A DNA stretch of 23,935 bases from Rhodobacterales bacterium 34-62-10 (GTDB lineage Bacteria > Pseudomonadota > Alphaproteobacteria > Rhodobacterales > Rhodobacteraceae): assembly GCA_002282555.1 (NCBI GenBank), contig NCJR01000007.1, positions 1 to 23,935 on the forward strand, read 5' to 3'. Shown here in pieces: positions 6,869-14,224 of the stretch. Below the pieces are notes generated by a model, which was not told the DNA's origin, did no database searches, and saw only the letters and a program-made list of their open reading frames with translations. The translations under genes were made by a program, and so were the position numbers. The first letter of the stretch is position 1. Every line of letters begins with the position of its first letter.

Positions 6869-7502
6869 CCGGCAATCGCCGCACCAACGCCGCCGCGGCC
6901 TCGGTCGGCGCAATCGCATGTATGTGCGATCTGGCGGCCTCGGCCGAGCAAGTCGATGACGGTAGAGACGGACATCGGCGAAATGGGTTTCATCGACATG
7001 ATCTAGTTCACCGCTACGGGAAAAAACCCAATTCAAGCACCCGCGCGATAACCAACGCGATCATCCGTACGGCCTCACCCCCTTTGCCATCGCCTCGCGG
7101 ATGACCATTCTCGGTGTGCCGAATAACTTCGGGGTGCAGTGGCGGCAGGTCTTATGGGTGCGGGGGGGCACTGCTTGGGCACCATGCCGAATGCCGCCTC
7201 CTTCATCTGCGACGAAATAGGCGGCCCGACAGACGACGCGGCCACTGACGCCCGCGCTTGAGGTGGTGAGTGCATATCGCGCCGCAGGACGCACCGTACC
7301 GGACATGCCCGTCCTCCGCGGGATCTCCGGCGAGAACGGGTTCGTCGGCCGACACTGGCGGTTCATGACGGTCGTCGAGTCCGCCACGCGTACGGAGTTC
7401 GCCCGTTTTTCCATGTTCCATAGCTCATCTCCTTTGTTGATAAGCGTTCACAGAAGAGCACTGGCCGTTCAGCTTGATGGCTTTAAGCTCCACGGCAGTA
7501 GG
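6869..7502. other. Unassigned, probably decayed sequence
   Basis: No family recognised. On the minus strand a strong AAAGGAGATGA precedes ATG 7421, which opens a 72-codon frame to 7203; overlapping minus-strand frames run from 7414 to 7061 and from 7275 to 7075. On the plus strand 7263-7505 encodes EVVSAYRAAGRTVPDMPVL and ENGFVGRHWRFMTVVESAT, which look protein-like but match nothing I can name. The pattern of short overlapping frames on both strands, next to truncated genes and an IS remnant, suggests one or more frameshifted relics. Confidence 0.4.
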
Positions 7503-7697
7503 TGACCTGCCACAGAACTTTCATCCAGCCGCGATTTGAGCCCGGTTAGTGATACGCCGACTGGCGCTGCTGGAGCTACTGACAGATGCGCGGAACTTTA
7601 GAATGGTGCAGCGCAGCTTTCGGTTGCGATGCCCAAGTCCTCGGCGAACGCCTTGGGCGTCTGGTAGCCGAGGCCCGAATGCGGCTTCCTCGTTGTA
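7503..7697 (-). mobile_element. Remnant of an IS3-family insertion sequence (end of orfB transposase)
   Basis: Read on the minus strand, 7598-7684 encodes PHSGLGYQTPKAFAEDLGIA followed by TESCAAPF and a stop. This is the classic C-terminus of IS3-family OrfB transposases (YNxxRPHSxLGYxTP). The preceding YNEE (7686-7697) is in another frame, with 2 nt missing, so the transposase is broken. Downstream of its stop, TGACCTGCC at 7503 resembles the terminal inverted repeat ends of such elements. The integrase core and the other end are not recognisable, so this is a fossil. Confidence 0.72.
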
Positions 7698-8105
7698 CAA
7701 CTGAACACTAGAACACCCACGTTATCGATTGGCGCGAGGTTCTTCTATCGATGACGTCCATGGTCTGGCCGGTCGGTTTATCTCCATAAAGTGATCGACA
7801 AACCTGGTGTGGCGATGTTTCGATGCAATCTCACTGGCGGCCGGGCGGACCGGTCTCTGGAAGTCCAGTCTGGATGTTTGACCGGGTAGCATCTGCCGAC
7901 TGTCGCGGTATCGATGATCAGGATGCCCTGACGGTGCTTGCAGAGTTGGTCCGCGATGCTGGCCGTAGCTTATTCGACAAATTCGCTTCCTCTTGGCCCC
8001 TCCGCTCGGGTCGAGGCAAGGTTTGGATCGACCTGCTTAACGCCATTGGGCCGGAACGATCACGCCGTGGCTGCACCGCGTGTGCCGTACCGGCCCGGGC
8101 GCATT
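7698..8105. other. Intergenic scar with no recognisable gene
   Basis: About 400 bases between the IS remnant and the stop of the acyl-CoA dehydrogenase at 8106. A plus-strand frame from 7823 contains DDQDALTVLAELVRDAGRSL but then runs antisense into the real gene. I recognise neither it nor any minus-strand frame. Likely relic DNA from the same rearrangements. Confidence 0.4.
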
Positions 8106-9272
8106 TCAGAACGCGTTCAACCCGGTCAGGTTGCGCCCGATGACCAGCTTCTGGATTTCGGTGGTGCCGTCCGGGATCGGCATGACCTTGGCATTGCGGA
8201 AGTGCCGTTCGACGGGAAACTCTTTGGTGATACCATTGCCGCCGTGAATCTGCACGGCCTTGCCGGCGATTTCGACTGCCATTTCAGTCGCATACCATTT
8301 CGCCATCGAGGTCTGCGTGTCGCAGCGCACGCCCAGTTCCAGAAGTTGCAGCCCACGCTGGCACAACAGGCGCGCAGCATCCAGATGCGTGGCCATGTCG
8401 GCTAGGTAGCCCTGGATCAACTGGTGCCCGCCGATCGGCTTGCCGTGCTGCTCGCGCTCTTTCGAATAAGAGACTGCGCACTCCAGCGCCGCTTGTGCAA
8501 TACCGACGCTTGTCAGCCCCACAAAGACCCGCGCGCTCTCAAAAAGCTTCAATGTCTGGAACAGGCCCCCGCCTGCATTTCCCAGAACATGTTCGGCGCT
8601 GGTTTCCGCACGGTCAAAGAACAATTCGCAGGTCGAGGCGCCGACAAGCCCCATCTTGCGCAGCTCGCGGCTTTCATAACCGCCCTTGTCGCGATCCACG
8701 ATAACCATCGAAATGCCACCGTCCAAATTGCAGACAACGATGGCGAAATCCGATTGCGCACCGTTGGAAATCCACAGCTTCTGTCCGCTGACAAAAATCC
8801 TGTCGCCGTGGCGCTCCGCGCGGGTCTTGACCTCACGCACGTTCGAGCCGACGGAGGGTTCGGAAATGCAAGTGGCGCAAATGCGCTCACTGCGCAGGAG
8901 CGGTTTGAGATAAGCCTCTTTCTGCGCCGCGTCGCCCATCAGGTTGAGCGCGAATGCGGCATGACCCTGAATCAGAACGGCGATCGCCAGATCGGCCCAA
9001 ACCCGCGCCAGTTCCTCGTAGAGGATACCATAGGTCAAGCGGTCGATCCCCGCGCCACCGTCCTCTTCGGGAAGCAAGCCGCTGATGAGCCCGAATTCCT
9101 CGACCTTGGTGAACAAGCCCTTGAGGGTTTCCGCATCCGGAGGATGGCCCAGATCTTCGTATTTTTCCACTAGCGGAGCGAATTCCGCATTGGCCATCTT
9201 GCGGAAGTTTTCCAGCAACATGCGCTGGTCGTCGGTATAAATCGCCTGTGCGGCAGCAATCACATTTTCCAT
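8106..9272 (-). CDS. Acyl-CoA dehydrogenase with Asp at the catalytic-base position
   Basis: 388-aa acyl-CoA dehydrogenase of the short/medium-chain type. Blocks: GLISGLLPEEDGGAGIDRL (helical domain), CISEPSVGSNVREVKTRA and SGQKLWISNGAQSD (flavin-binding middle domain), SKEREQHGKPIGGHQLIQG (start of C-terminal domain), AVQIHGGNGITKEFPVERHF, and PIPDGTTEIQKLVIGR near the end. In most members the last motif is EGT with Glu as the base that removes the alpha proton; here it is Asp368-Gly-Thr. The shorter side chain may retune substrate or regiochemistry. Start ATG 9272 follows an AAGGAAAAG site and lies 15 nt after the stop of the thiolase gene, so the two are co-transcribed. Last gene of its operon; beyond it is scar DNA without a clear terminator. 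Confidence 0.9.
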   Translation of the reverse strand: MENVIAAAQAIYTDDQRMLLENFRKMANAEFAPLVEKYEDLGHPPDAETLKGLFTKVEEFGLISGLLPEEDGGAGIDRLTYGILYEELARVWADLAIAVLIQGHAAFALNLMGDAAQKEAYLKPLLRSERICATCISEPSVGSNVREVKTRAERHGDRIFVSGQKLWISNGAQSDFAIVVCNLDGGISMVIVDRDKGGYESRELRKMGLVGASTCELFFDRAETSAEHVLGNAGGGLFQTLKLFESARVFVGLTSVGIAQAALECAVSYSKEREQHGKPIGGHQLIQGYLADMATHLDAARLLCQRGLQLLELGVRCDTQTSMAKWYATEMAVEIAGKAVQIHGGNGITKEFPVERHFRNAKVMPIPDGTTEIQKLVIGRNLTGLNAF

Positions 9273-9287
9273 TTTCTTTTCCTTGTT

Positions 9288-10526
9288 TCAGCGGCCCAGA
9301 ATGGTGACGCAGGCGGCGGCTTCCTCGACGCCGTGCAAGCCGCCGCCATTTTCGGCGATGGCGTTCTGTGCGCCGTCAACCTGGCGTGCGCCAGCCTCGC
9401 CGCGTAGTTGCGTGACCAGTTCGAATATCTGGCCAATCCCGGTGGCACCCACCGGGTGGCCCTTGGATTCCAGCCCGCCCGAGGTGTTCACCGGGATGCG
9501 CCCGCCGATCGTTGTCTCGCCGCGGAGGCTGGCCGGGCCACCTTCGCCGAACGGGACAAAGCCCAGGTTCTCTATCTGGATGACCTCGCCCACGGCGGTT
9601 GCGTCGTGCACTTCGGCGAGGGACATGTCATCGGGGCCAAGCCCGGCTTGTTCATAGGCTTGCAGGGCGGCAAGGCGGGTCAGGTGGTTTTCGTGATCCT
9701 CGGGCGCGCGGTCGGTGCCCGAGCGCAGGACCGCTGCCTTGACCCTGATCGCGCGGGTCCGGTCGATGCCCAGCCGTTTGAGGCCCTCGCCCGTACAAAG
9801 CACCGCCGCCGCCGCTCCGTCGGAAATCGGGGCGCACATGGGAAGGGTCAGCGGGTAGGTGATGGGCGGCGCGGCGAGCACCTGATCAATGCTCATGCTG
9901 TCGCGATATTGCGCCAGCGGATTATGTACCGAGTGCCCGTGGTTCTTGGCGGACACGGCCGCGAAGTGTTCCTGTGTCGTGCCAAAGGTTTTCATGTGCA
10001 GCCGCGCGAAGCCGGCATAGACATCCATGAACACGCTATATGGCTTGGACGATTTCGAGCCTTCGGGTTCCTCCACCCCGGCACCCAGATCGGCCAGGCG
10101 CTGCGCGACCGCTTCGCCATTGCTCACGTCCCAGCCGCTGTCGAAGGCCGAGAACATCAGCGCGCGATCATCGGAATACATCTTTTCCGCACCCACGGCG
10201 AGGCAGCAATCGCCGTTGCCGGCCTTGAGAAAATCGACCGCCAGCTTGAAACCAGTCGCGCCGCTGGCGCAGGCGTTCTCGACATTCACCACTGGAACGC
10301 CCTGAATGCCGATCTCGCGCAGCGCTATCTCTCCGCGGATCATGTGTTGGCCCTCCATGTGGCCCTGCACGGCGTTCGAGAAAAACGCGCCTTCGATGCG
10401 CTTTGCCGAGAGTCCGGCATCGGCAAGAGCGCCGGTGACGGCCTCGCGGGTCATGTCTTTGATGGACTTGTCCCGAAACTTTCCGAACGGCGTCATGCCG
10501 ACGCCGATGACATATATGTCCTGCAT
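9288..10526 (-). CDS. Thiolase, SCP-x/lipid-transfer type (acetyl-CoA acyltransferase)
   Basis: 412-aa thiolase-superfamily protein. N-terminal DIYVIGVGMTPFGKF and the nucleophile motif NVENACASGATGF (Cys86) are clear. The C-terminal half has LAEVHDATAVGE, with the His typical of SCP2-type thiolases in place of the usual NEAFA, and LESKGHPVGATGIGQ with the second catalytic His. This class cleaves 3-oxoacyl-CoAs, often with alpha-methyl branches or bulky side chains, to a shortened acyl-CoA plus acetyl- or propionyl-CoA. No SCP2 sterol-carrier domain is fused. The start at ATG 10526 is chosen because AGGAGG lies 7 nt upstream; the adjacent ATG at 10529 is an alternative. It lies 16 nt behind the crotonase gene. 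It supplies the cleavage step missing from the plus-strand operon. Confidence 0.92.
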   Translation of the reverse strand: MQDIYVIGVGMTPFGKFRDKSIKDMTREAVTGALADAGLSAKRIEGAFFSNAVQGHMEGQHMIRGEIALREIGIQGVPVVNVENACASGATGFKLAVDFLKAGNGDCCLAVGAEKMYSDDRALMFSAFDSGWDVSNGEAVAQRLADLGAGVEEPEGSKSSKPYSVFMDVYAGFARLHMKTFGTTQEHFAAVSAKNHGHSVHNPLAQYRDSMSIDQVLAAPPITYPLTLPMCAPISDGAAAAVLCTGEGLKRLGIDRTRAIRVKAAVLRSGTDRAPEDHENHLTRLAALQAYEQAGLGPDDMSLAEVHDATAVGEVIQIENLGFVPFGEGGPASLRGETTIGGRIPVNTSGGLESKGHPVGATGIGQIFELVTQLRGEAGARQVDGAQNAIAENGGGLHGVEEAAACVTILGR

Positions 10527-10542
10527 CATTCGTCCTCCTGTA

Positions 10543-11331
10543 TCAGTATCCGCGAAACCGAGGCTTGCGCTTCTCATTGAACGCCGCCAGCCCTTCGTGC
10601 ATGTCCCAGGATCGCATATGAGCGCGCAGATTTAGCATCTCTTCGGCGAGCGCGGCAGGCTCGTCTACGTTCAGCGACCGGTTGGCGACCGACTTCATGC
10701 GGCGCAGCACGGCCGGGCTTTTGTCGGACAGCTTGTCGGCAAAGGCCTGCACCGTCTCGCGAAGCTGGGCGTCCGCAACCACCTTGTTGACCAATCCCCA
10801 CTCCATCATCTCCCGTGCCGAGACATTTTCGCCCGAGAAGAGCAGGTACTTCGCGCGGTTCAGTCCGACCCGGCGCGGCAGGATCGCCGCGCCGCCCGCA
10901 CCGGGAAAGACACCGAAATTGGAATGGGCATCGCCCATCTGCGCGCTTTCGGCGGCAAAGACCAGATCGCAGGACATCACCATTTCCAGCCCGCCCGCCA
11001 TGGCCAGCCCGTTGACGGCGGCGATCACAGGCTTGGGGCCATGGCGTATCAGCCCGAACGTGTGCTCGACCAGGTCGAGCAGGTCGGGCTCTCCGGGTTC
11101 GTGACTTGCGCTGGCCACTTCCTTGAGATCGGCCCCCGCGCAGAACGCGCGGCCCGAGCCGGTCAGGACAATGGCGCGAACGGCGTCGTCGGCAATCGCG
11201 GCTTCAAGCGCATTTGTCATATCGCGCAGCATCTGCATCGACATGGCGTTCAACTGCTCGGTGCGCTGGAAGGCAATCCATTCGGTTCTGGCCACACGTT
11301 CGACGGTAAGGGTGCTGGGTGTTTCAGTCAT
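10543..11331 (-). CDS. Enoyl-CoA hydratase/isomerase (crotonase) family protein
   Basis: 262-aa crotonase. Oxyanion-hole segments GSGRAFCAGADLKE (58-71) and NGLAMAGGLEMVMSCDL (107-123) are intact, and Glu116 aligns with rat hydratase Glu144. The second catalytic Glu (rat Glu164) falls in MGDAHSNFGVFPGAGG, where His136 replaces it. With only one Glu the enzyme may be an isomerase, a hydratase with altered mechanism, or act on a special substrate. The C-terminus (SWDMHEGLAAFNEKRKPRF) is complete. ATG 11331 is chosen over upstream in-frame starts because those lie in the 112-nt divergent gap and lack similarity. First gene of the minus-strand operon with thiolase and acyl-CoA dehydrogenase. Confidence 0.9.
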   Translation of the reverse strand: MTETPSTLTVERVARTEWIAFQRTEQLNAMSMQMLRDMTNALEAAIADDAVRAIVLTGSGRAFCAGADLKEVASASHEPGEPDLLDLVEHTFGLIRHGPKPVIAAVNGLAMAGGLEMVMSCDLVFAAESAQMGDAHSNFGVFPGAGGAAILPRRVGLNRAKYLLFSGENVSAREMMEWGLVNKVVADAQLRETVQAFADKLSDKSPAVLRRMKSVANRSLNVDEPAALAEEMLNLRAHMRSWDMHEGLAAFNEKRKPRFRGY

Positions 11332-11443
11332 TGTAACCCTCGGAATAAAAACAACATTTGCTGAGTTGGGCTTGCCTTTTAGCGCGGATTGCGTTGCACT
11401 GAGCTGGATACGCGCGCGGAAGAAACAAGACCTGGAGCCTGAT
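11332..11443. promoter_or_regulatory. Divergent intergenic region with a weak operator-like site
   Basis: 112 nt separate the divergently transcribed crotonase (minus) and racemase-like gene (plus), so both promoters should be here. CAACATTTGCTG (11352-11363) shares the core AACATTTG with the operator at 702-719 but its arms are imperfect (9 of 12 bases match TAACATTTGTTA). I cannot place convincing -35/-10 pairs. Confidence 0.3.
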
Positions 11444-12547
11444 ATGAGCACTGCACCACTGGCCGGATTGAAAATCCTCAGCCTCGCGGAACAATTCCCC
11501 GGACCCTACGCGACGATGCTTCTGTCGGATATGGGTGCCGAGGTGATCATGGTCGAACGGCCCGGCGTCGGCGATCCCGCGCGGCAGTTTCCGCCGCTTT
11601 TTCGGGCGCTCAACCGGGGCAAGCGCAGCGTGGCGCTCGATCTGAAATCCGCGGAGGGGATCGCGCGGTTTCGTGAGATGGTCAGCAAATCCGATGTCAT
11701 CGTCGAAGGCTTTCGCCCCGGCAAGCTGGCAGCACTTGGCGCCGGGTTCGAGGACATGCGCAAGATCAATCCGCGGCTGGTCTATGTGTCGATCTCGGGA
11801 TACGGGCAAGACGGCCCCTATCGCGACAGGGCGGGGCATGACCTCAGCTATGAAGGCGTCGGTGGTCTTCTGGCCGATCAGGCCGAGGCCGGGCAACCGG
11901 GGCCGGTGCCGACCCTGCCGCTTGCGGATATCGGCGCCGCGCTGTTTGCGGCGATCGCGATCCTCTCGGCTGTGGTATCCAGCCAGCGGACGGGGCAGGG
12001 CCGTTACGTCGATGTCTCGATGACGGATGCGGTGGTCTCGATGCTCACGGCCTTCCTTGTGCCCGCGGCCAATGGCACGCCGCTGGGCGAGTTCATCTCT
12101 GAGCCGGGCTATGGCGTGTTCACCTGCAAGGACGGCAAACTGCTGACGCTGTCCATCGCGCATGAGGACTGGTTCTGGCATCCGTTCTGCGAGGCGATCG
12201 ACAAACCGGACCTCGCCGGGATGAAAAGCCGCGACCGTGTCACGCGCAAGGACGAGTTGCGGGAGGAGATTGCGGCGGTTCTTGTCGGCAAGACGCGCGC
12301 GGACTGGGGCGGTCTCTTTGACAAGGCCGGCGTACCCTGGGGCCCTGTCAATTCGCTGGCCGAGGCCATGAACGATCCGCATGTGCGCGCCCGCCGGTTG
12401 CTGCGCACCATCGCGCACGATGGCGGCAAGACAGAGACTTTTCTGGTCCAACCCCTGAAATTCGACGGTTTCGAAACCGAGATTTCGGGGCTGCCGCCGG
12501 AGATCGGCGCCGATAATAAACGCTTGTTCGAGGGCGGCCCCAATTGA
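11444..12547 (+). CDS. CaiB/BaiF family protein, alpha-methylacyl-CoA racemase-like
   Basis: 367-aa cytoplasmic protein with the family III fold: AGLKILSLAEQFPGPYATML and LSDMGAEVIMVERPGVGDP at the N-terminus (CoA binding), LNRGKRSVALDLKS, VYVSISGYGQDGPY, then GHDLSYEGVGGLL. His132 in GHD and Asp162 in PLADIGAAL are 30 residues apart, the same spacing as His126 and Asp156 of the Mycobacterium tuberculosis alpha-methylacyl-CoA racemase. The length also fits racemases (360-380) better than formyl-CoA transferase (about 428). Such enzymes invert the 2-methyl stereocentre so that acyl-CoA dehydrogenases can act. ATG 11444 follows CTGGAG; longer in-frame starts lie in the divergent gap or the neighbouring gene. 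A CoA-transferase role cannot be excluded. Stands alone on the plus strand, convergent with the SDR. Confidence 0.85.
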   Translation: MSTAPLAGLKILSLAEQFPGPYATMLLSDMGAEVIMVERPGVGDPARQFPPLFRALNRGKRSVALDLKSAEGIARFREMVSKSDVIVEGFRPGKLAALGAGFEDMRKINPRLVYVSISGYGQDGPYRDRAGHDLSYEGVGGLLADQAEAGQPGPVPTLPLADIGAALFAAIAILSAVVSSQRTGQGRYVDVSMTDAVVSMLTAFLVPAANGTPLGEFISEPGYGVFTCKDGKLLTLSIAHEDWFWHPFCEAIDKPDLAGMKSRDRVTRKDELREEIAAVLVGKTRADWGGLFDKAGVPWGPVNSLAEAMNDPHVRARRLLRTIAHDGGKTETFLVQPLKFDGFETEISGLPPEIGADNKRLFEGGPN

Positions 12548-12569
12548 TTGCGACTGCCCATATTCGGCT

Positions 12570-13358
12570 CTAGCAAGCAAATGAATAACCGCCATTCACC
12601 GGATAGGTCTGGCCGGTGATCCAGCTTGCTGCATCCGAGCAAAGAAACAGGATCATGCCTGCCGCGTCTTCCGGCTCACCCAGCCGCCGGACTACATATT
12701 GCGAAAGCGCCCGCTTTTCGGTCTCCGCATCCGGGATCAGATCGGCGACCGCCGGGGTTCTGGTGCCGCCTAGAGCGACGCAGTTTGCGGTAACTCCGAA
12801 CCGGCCACCGGCCTTTGCAATGGCGCGCATGAAGCCCGCCGCCCCGGCCTTGGCACCGGAATAGACCGCCAGGTGCGGCTCGCCCACCCGGCCTGCGTCG
12901 GAAATGACCGTCACGATGCGTCCGTAGCCACCCTTGACCATCATCGGCATGGCGTGGCGGGTGCAGTTCAGCACGCCATCGAAATTGGTGGCCATCCAGC
13001 GCCGCCATTCGGCGGGGTTTGATTCCCAGAACGGTACAAGATCGTCGAGCCGTGACGTCGGCCCGGCATTACCAGCATTATTGACCAGAATTTCCACGCT
13101 ACCAAAGACGCGCTGCGCCTCGGAAAAGGCCGCGCCCACAGCATCGAAATCCGACACGTCAAAGGCCATCGGTAGCGCCTTTGCACCAGCCGCTTCCACT
13201 TCCGCCGCGACGCTTTCGGCCCGCGCGGCGTGGAAATCGTTGACCACAACGGCACCCGCGCCATGTTCGGCGAGATAAAGCGCGACCTGACGACCCACGC
13301 CTTGTCCGGCCCCGGTTACAAGTGCGGTATGACCCTTGATGTCCAGCAATTCAGTCAT
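12570..13358 (-). CDS. Short-chain dehydrogenase/reductase (SDR)
   Basis: 262-aa classical SDR: Rossmann motif TGAGQGVG (15-22), NNAG (93-96), and catalytic Ser153, Tyr166 and Lys170 in VISDAG...YSGAK. Asp41 or nearby VVVND after the second strand suggests NAD(H) preference. The C-terminal SWITGQTYPVNGGYSFAC is the normal family ending. A probable role is oxidation of a 3-hydroxyacyl-CoA or another secondary alcohol in the pathway. ATG 13358 is preceded by GGAGGGG at 7 nt; frames starting further upstream overlap livF. It follows livF by only 13 nt and is the last gene of the transporter operon, ending 22 nt from the convergent racemase-like gene. Confidence 0.9.
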   Translation of the reverse strand: MTELLDIKGHTALVTGAGQGVGRQVALYLAEHGAGAVVVNDFHAARAESVAAEVEAAGAKALPMAFDVSDFDAVGAAFSEAQRVFGSVEILVNNAGNAGPTSRLDDLVPFWESNPAEWRRWMATNFDGVLNCTRHAMPMMVKGGYGRIVTVISDAGRVGEPHLAVYSGAKAGAAGFMRAIAKAGGRFGVTANCVALGGTRTPAVADLIPDAETEKRALSQYVVRRLGEPEDAAGMILFLCSDAASWITGQTYPVNGGYSFAC

Positions 13359-13371
13359 TGTATTTCCCCTC

Positions 13372-14163
13372 CTATCCGAGCCATCTCTTGCGGCGCCGAT
13401 AATGCTTGATTTCGCGATAGCTCTTGCGTTCACCGGAGGCGGTGACACCAAGATAGAATTCTCTGATGTCTTCGTTGCCGGCGAGCTTGTGGGCGGGGCC
13501 ATCCAAGACGATGCGCCCGTTTTCCATCACATAGGCGTAATCGGCGATCGACAGGGCGGCGGCGCTGTTTTGTTCAACAAGAAAGAAGGTCGTGCCTTCG
13601 CGCTTGAGCTGTTTGAGAACTTCGTAGACGTCACGGACCATCATCGGCGCCAGACCCAGCGACGGCTCGTCGATGGCGATGATCTTGGGCCTCGCCATCA
13701 TGGCCCGGCCGATCAAAAGCAGTTGCTGCTCACCGCCGGACATGAACCCCGAGGTGCGGTTGCGCAGGTCCGCAAGACGCGGCATCAGGCTGTAGACATG
13801 AGCCAGACGGTTTTTCAGTTCGGTGGAATTGGTCACCATATGCCCGCCGACAATCAGGTTTTGTTCCGATGTCAGGTGACGCAGCACGCGTCGGCCCTCC
13901 ATCACATGGATAAGGCCATTCTTTACCACATTCGACGCTTCCATGTTCTGAATCGGCGTGCCGTTCAGGACGATCGAACCGGCGGACACGGTTCCGTCTT
14001 CGGATTTCAGAGTTCCGGAAATCGCCTTGAGCGTCGTGCTTTTCCCTGCCCCGTTTCCACCGAGAAGCGCAACACACTGACCCTCGCGCACGGTCATTGA
14101 GATCCCTTTGAGCGCCAGAATGACGTCGGAATAGGTCACTTCCACGTTATTGAGTTCGAGCAT
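13372..14163 (-). CDS. livF: ABC transporter ATP-binding protein, HAAT/branched-chain amino acid type (LivF-like)
   Basis: 263-aa ATPase: Walker A GGNGAGKST (35-43), signature MSGGEQQ (141-147), Walker B IIAIDEP (161-167), and the family's HVMEGRRVLRHLTSEQNL. It is longer than amino-acid LivF proteins (about 235 aa) through a basic tail ending KHYRRRKRWLG, a tail I associate with HAAT systems sitting beside acyl-CoA synthetases. ATG 14163 is chosen since similarity begins at MLELNNV; a GTG at 14202 in frame would overlap the hairpin at 14193-14216. It would pair with LivG on the cytoplasmic face of the LivHM channel. The substrate is probably a carboxylic acid, given the neighbours, not an amino acid. 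Confidence 0.9.
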   Translation of the reverse strand: MLELNNVEVTYSDVILALKGISMTVREGQCVALLGGNGAGKSTTLKAISGTLKSEDGTVSAGSIVLNGTPIQNMEASNVVKNGLIHVMEGRRVLRHLTSEQNLIVGGHMVTNSTELKNRLAHVYSLMPRLADLRNRTSGFMSGGEQQLLLIGRAMMARPKIIAIDEPSLGLAPMMVRDVYEVLKQLKREGTTFFLVEQNSAAALSIADYAYVMENGRIVLDGPAHKLAGNEDIREFYLGVTASGERKSYREIKHYRRRKRWLG

Positions 14164-14192
14164 AACTTCGGGTCCGGATCCAGAGAAAGGGT

Positions 14193-14216
14193 CGGGCACC
14201 ACGATCGCGGTGCCCG
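14193..14216. promoter_or_regulatory. Intercistronic stem-loop between the binding-protein gene and livF
   Basis: CGGGCACC (14193-14200) pairs perfectly with GGTGCCCG (14209-14216) around an 8-nt loop. It lies in the 61-nt gap after the binding-protein stop. On the transcribed (minus) strand it is followed by ACCCTTTCTC, not a clean U-run. It more likely stabilises the upstream mRNA or attenuates downstream expression than fully terminates. Confidence 0.55.
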
Positions 14217-14224
14217 GGTTTTGT

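Noticed and set aside
6368..7036. A 222-codon minus-strand frame as one complete gene
   Set aside because: Only the part below about 6733 resembles a flavin oxidoreductase. The upstream half is Arg/Pro-rich and antisense to the dehydrogenase remnant.
8040..8105. Terminator after the acyl-CoA dehydrogenase at 8106
   Set aside because: G/C-rich complementary stretches exist, but no stable stem followed by a T-run on the minus strand.
8424..9173. 250-codon plus-strand frame
   Set aside because: Antisense shadow of a clearly real acyl-CoA dehydrogenase gene; high-GC codon bias keeps such frames open.
9408..10580. 390-codon plus-strand frame
   Set aside because: Antisense shadow of the thiolase gene; the sequence resembles no family.
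11324..12595. 423-codon minus-strand frame over the racemase-like gene
   Set aside because: His/Arg-rich shadow; the plus strand carries full family motifs.
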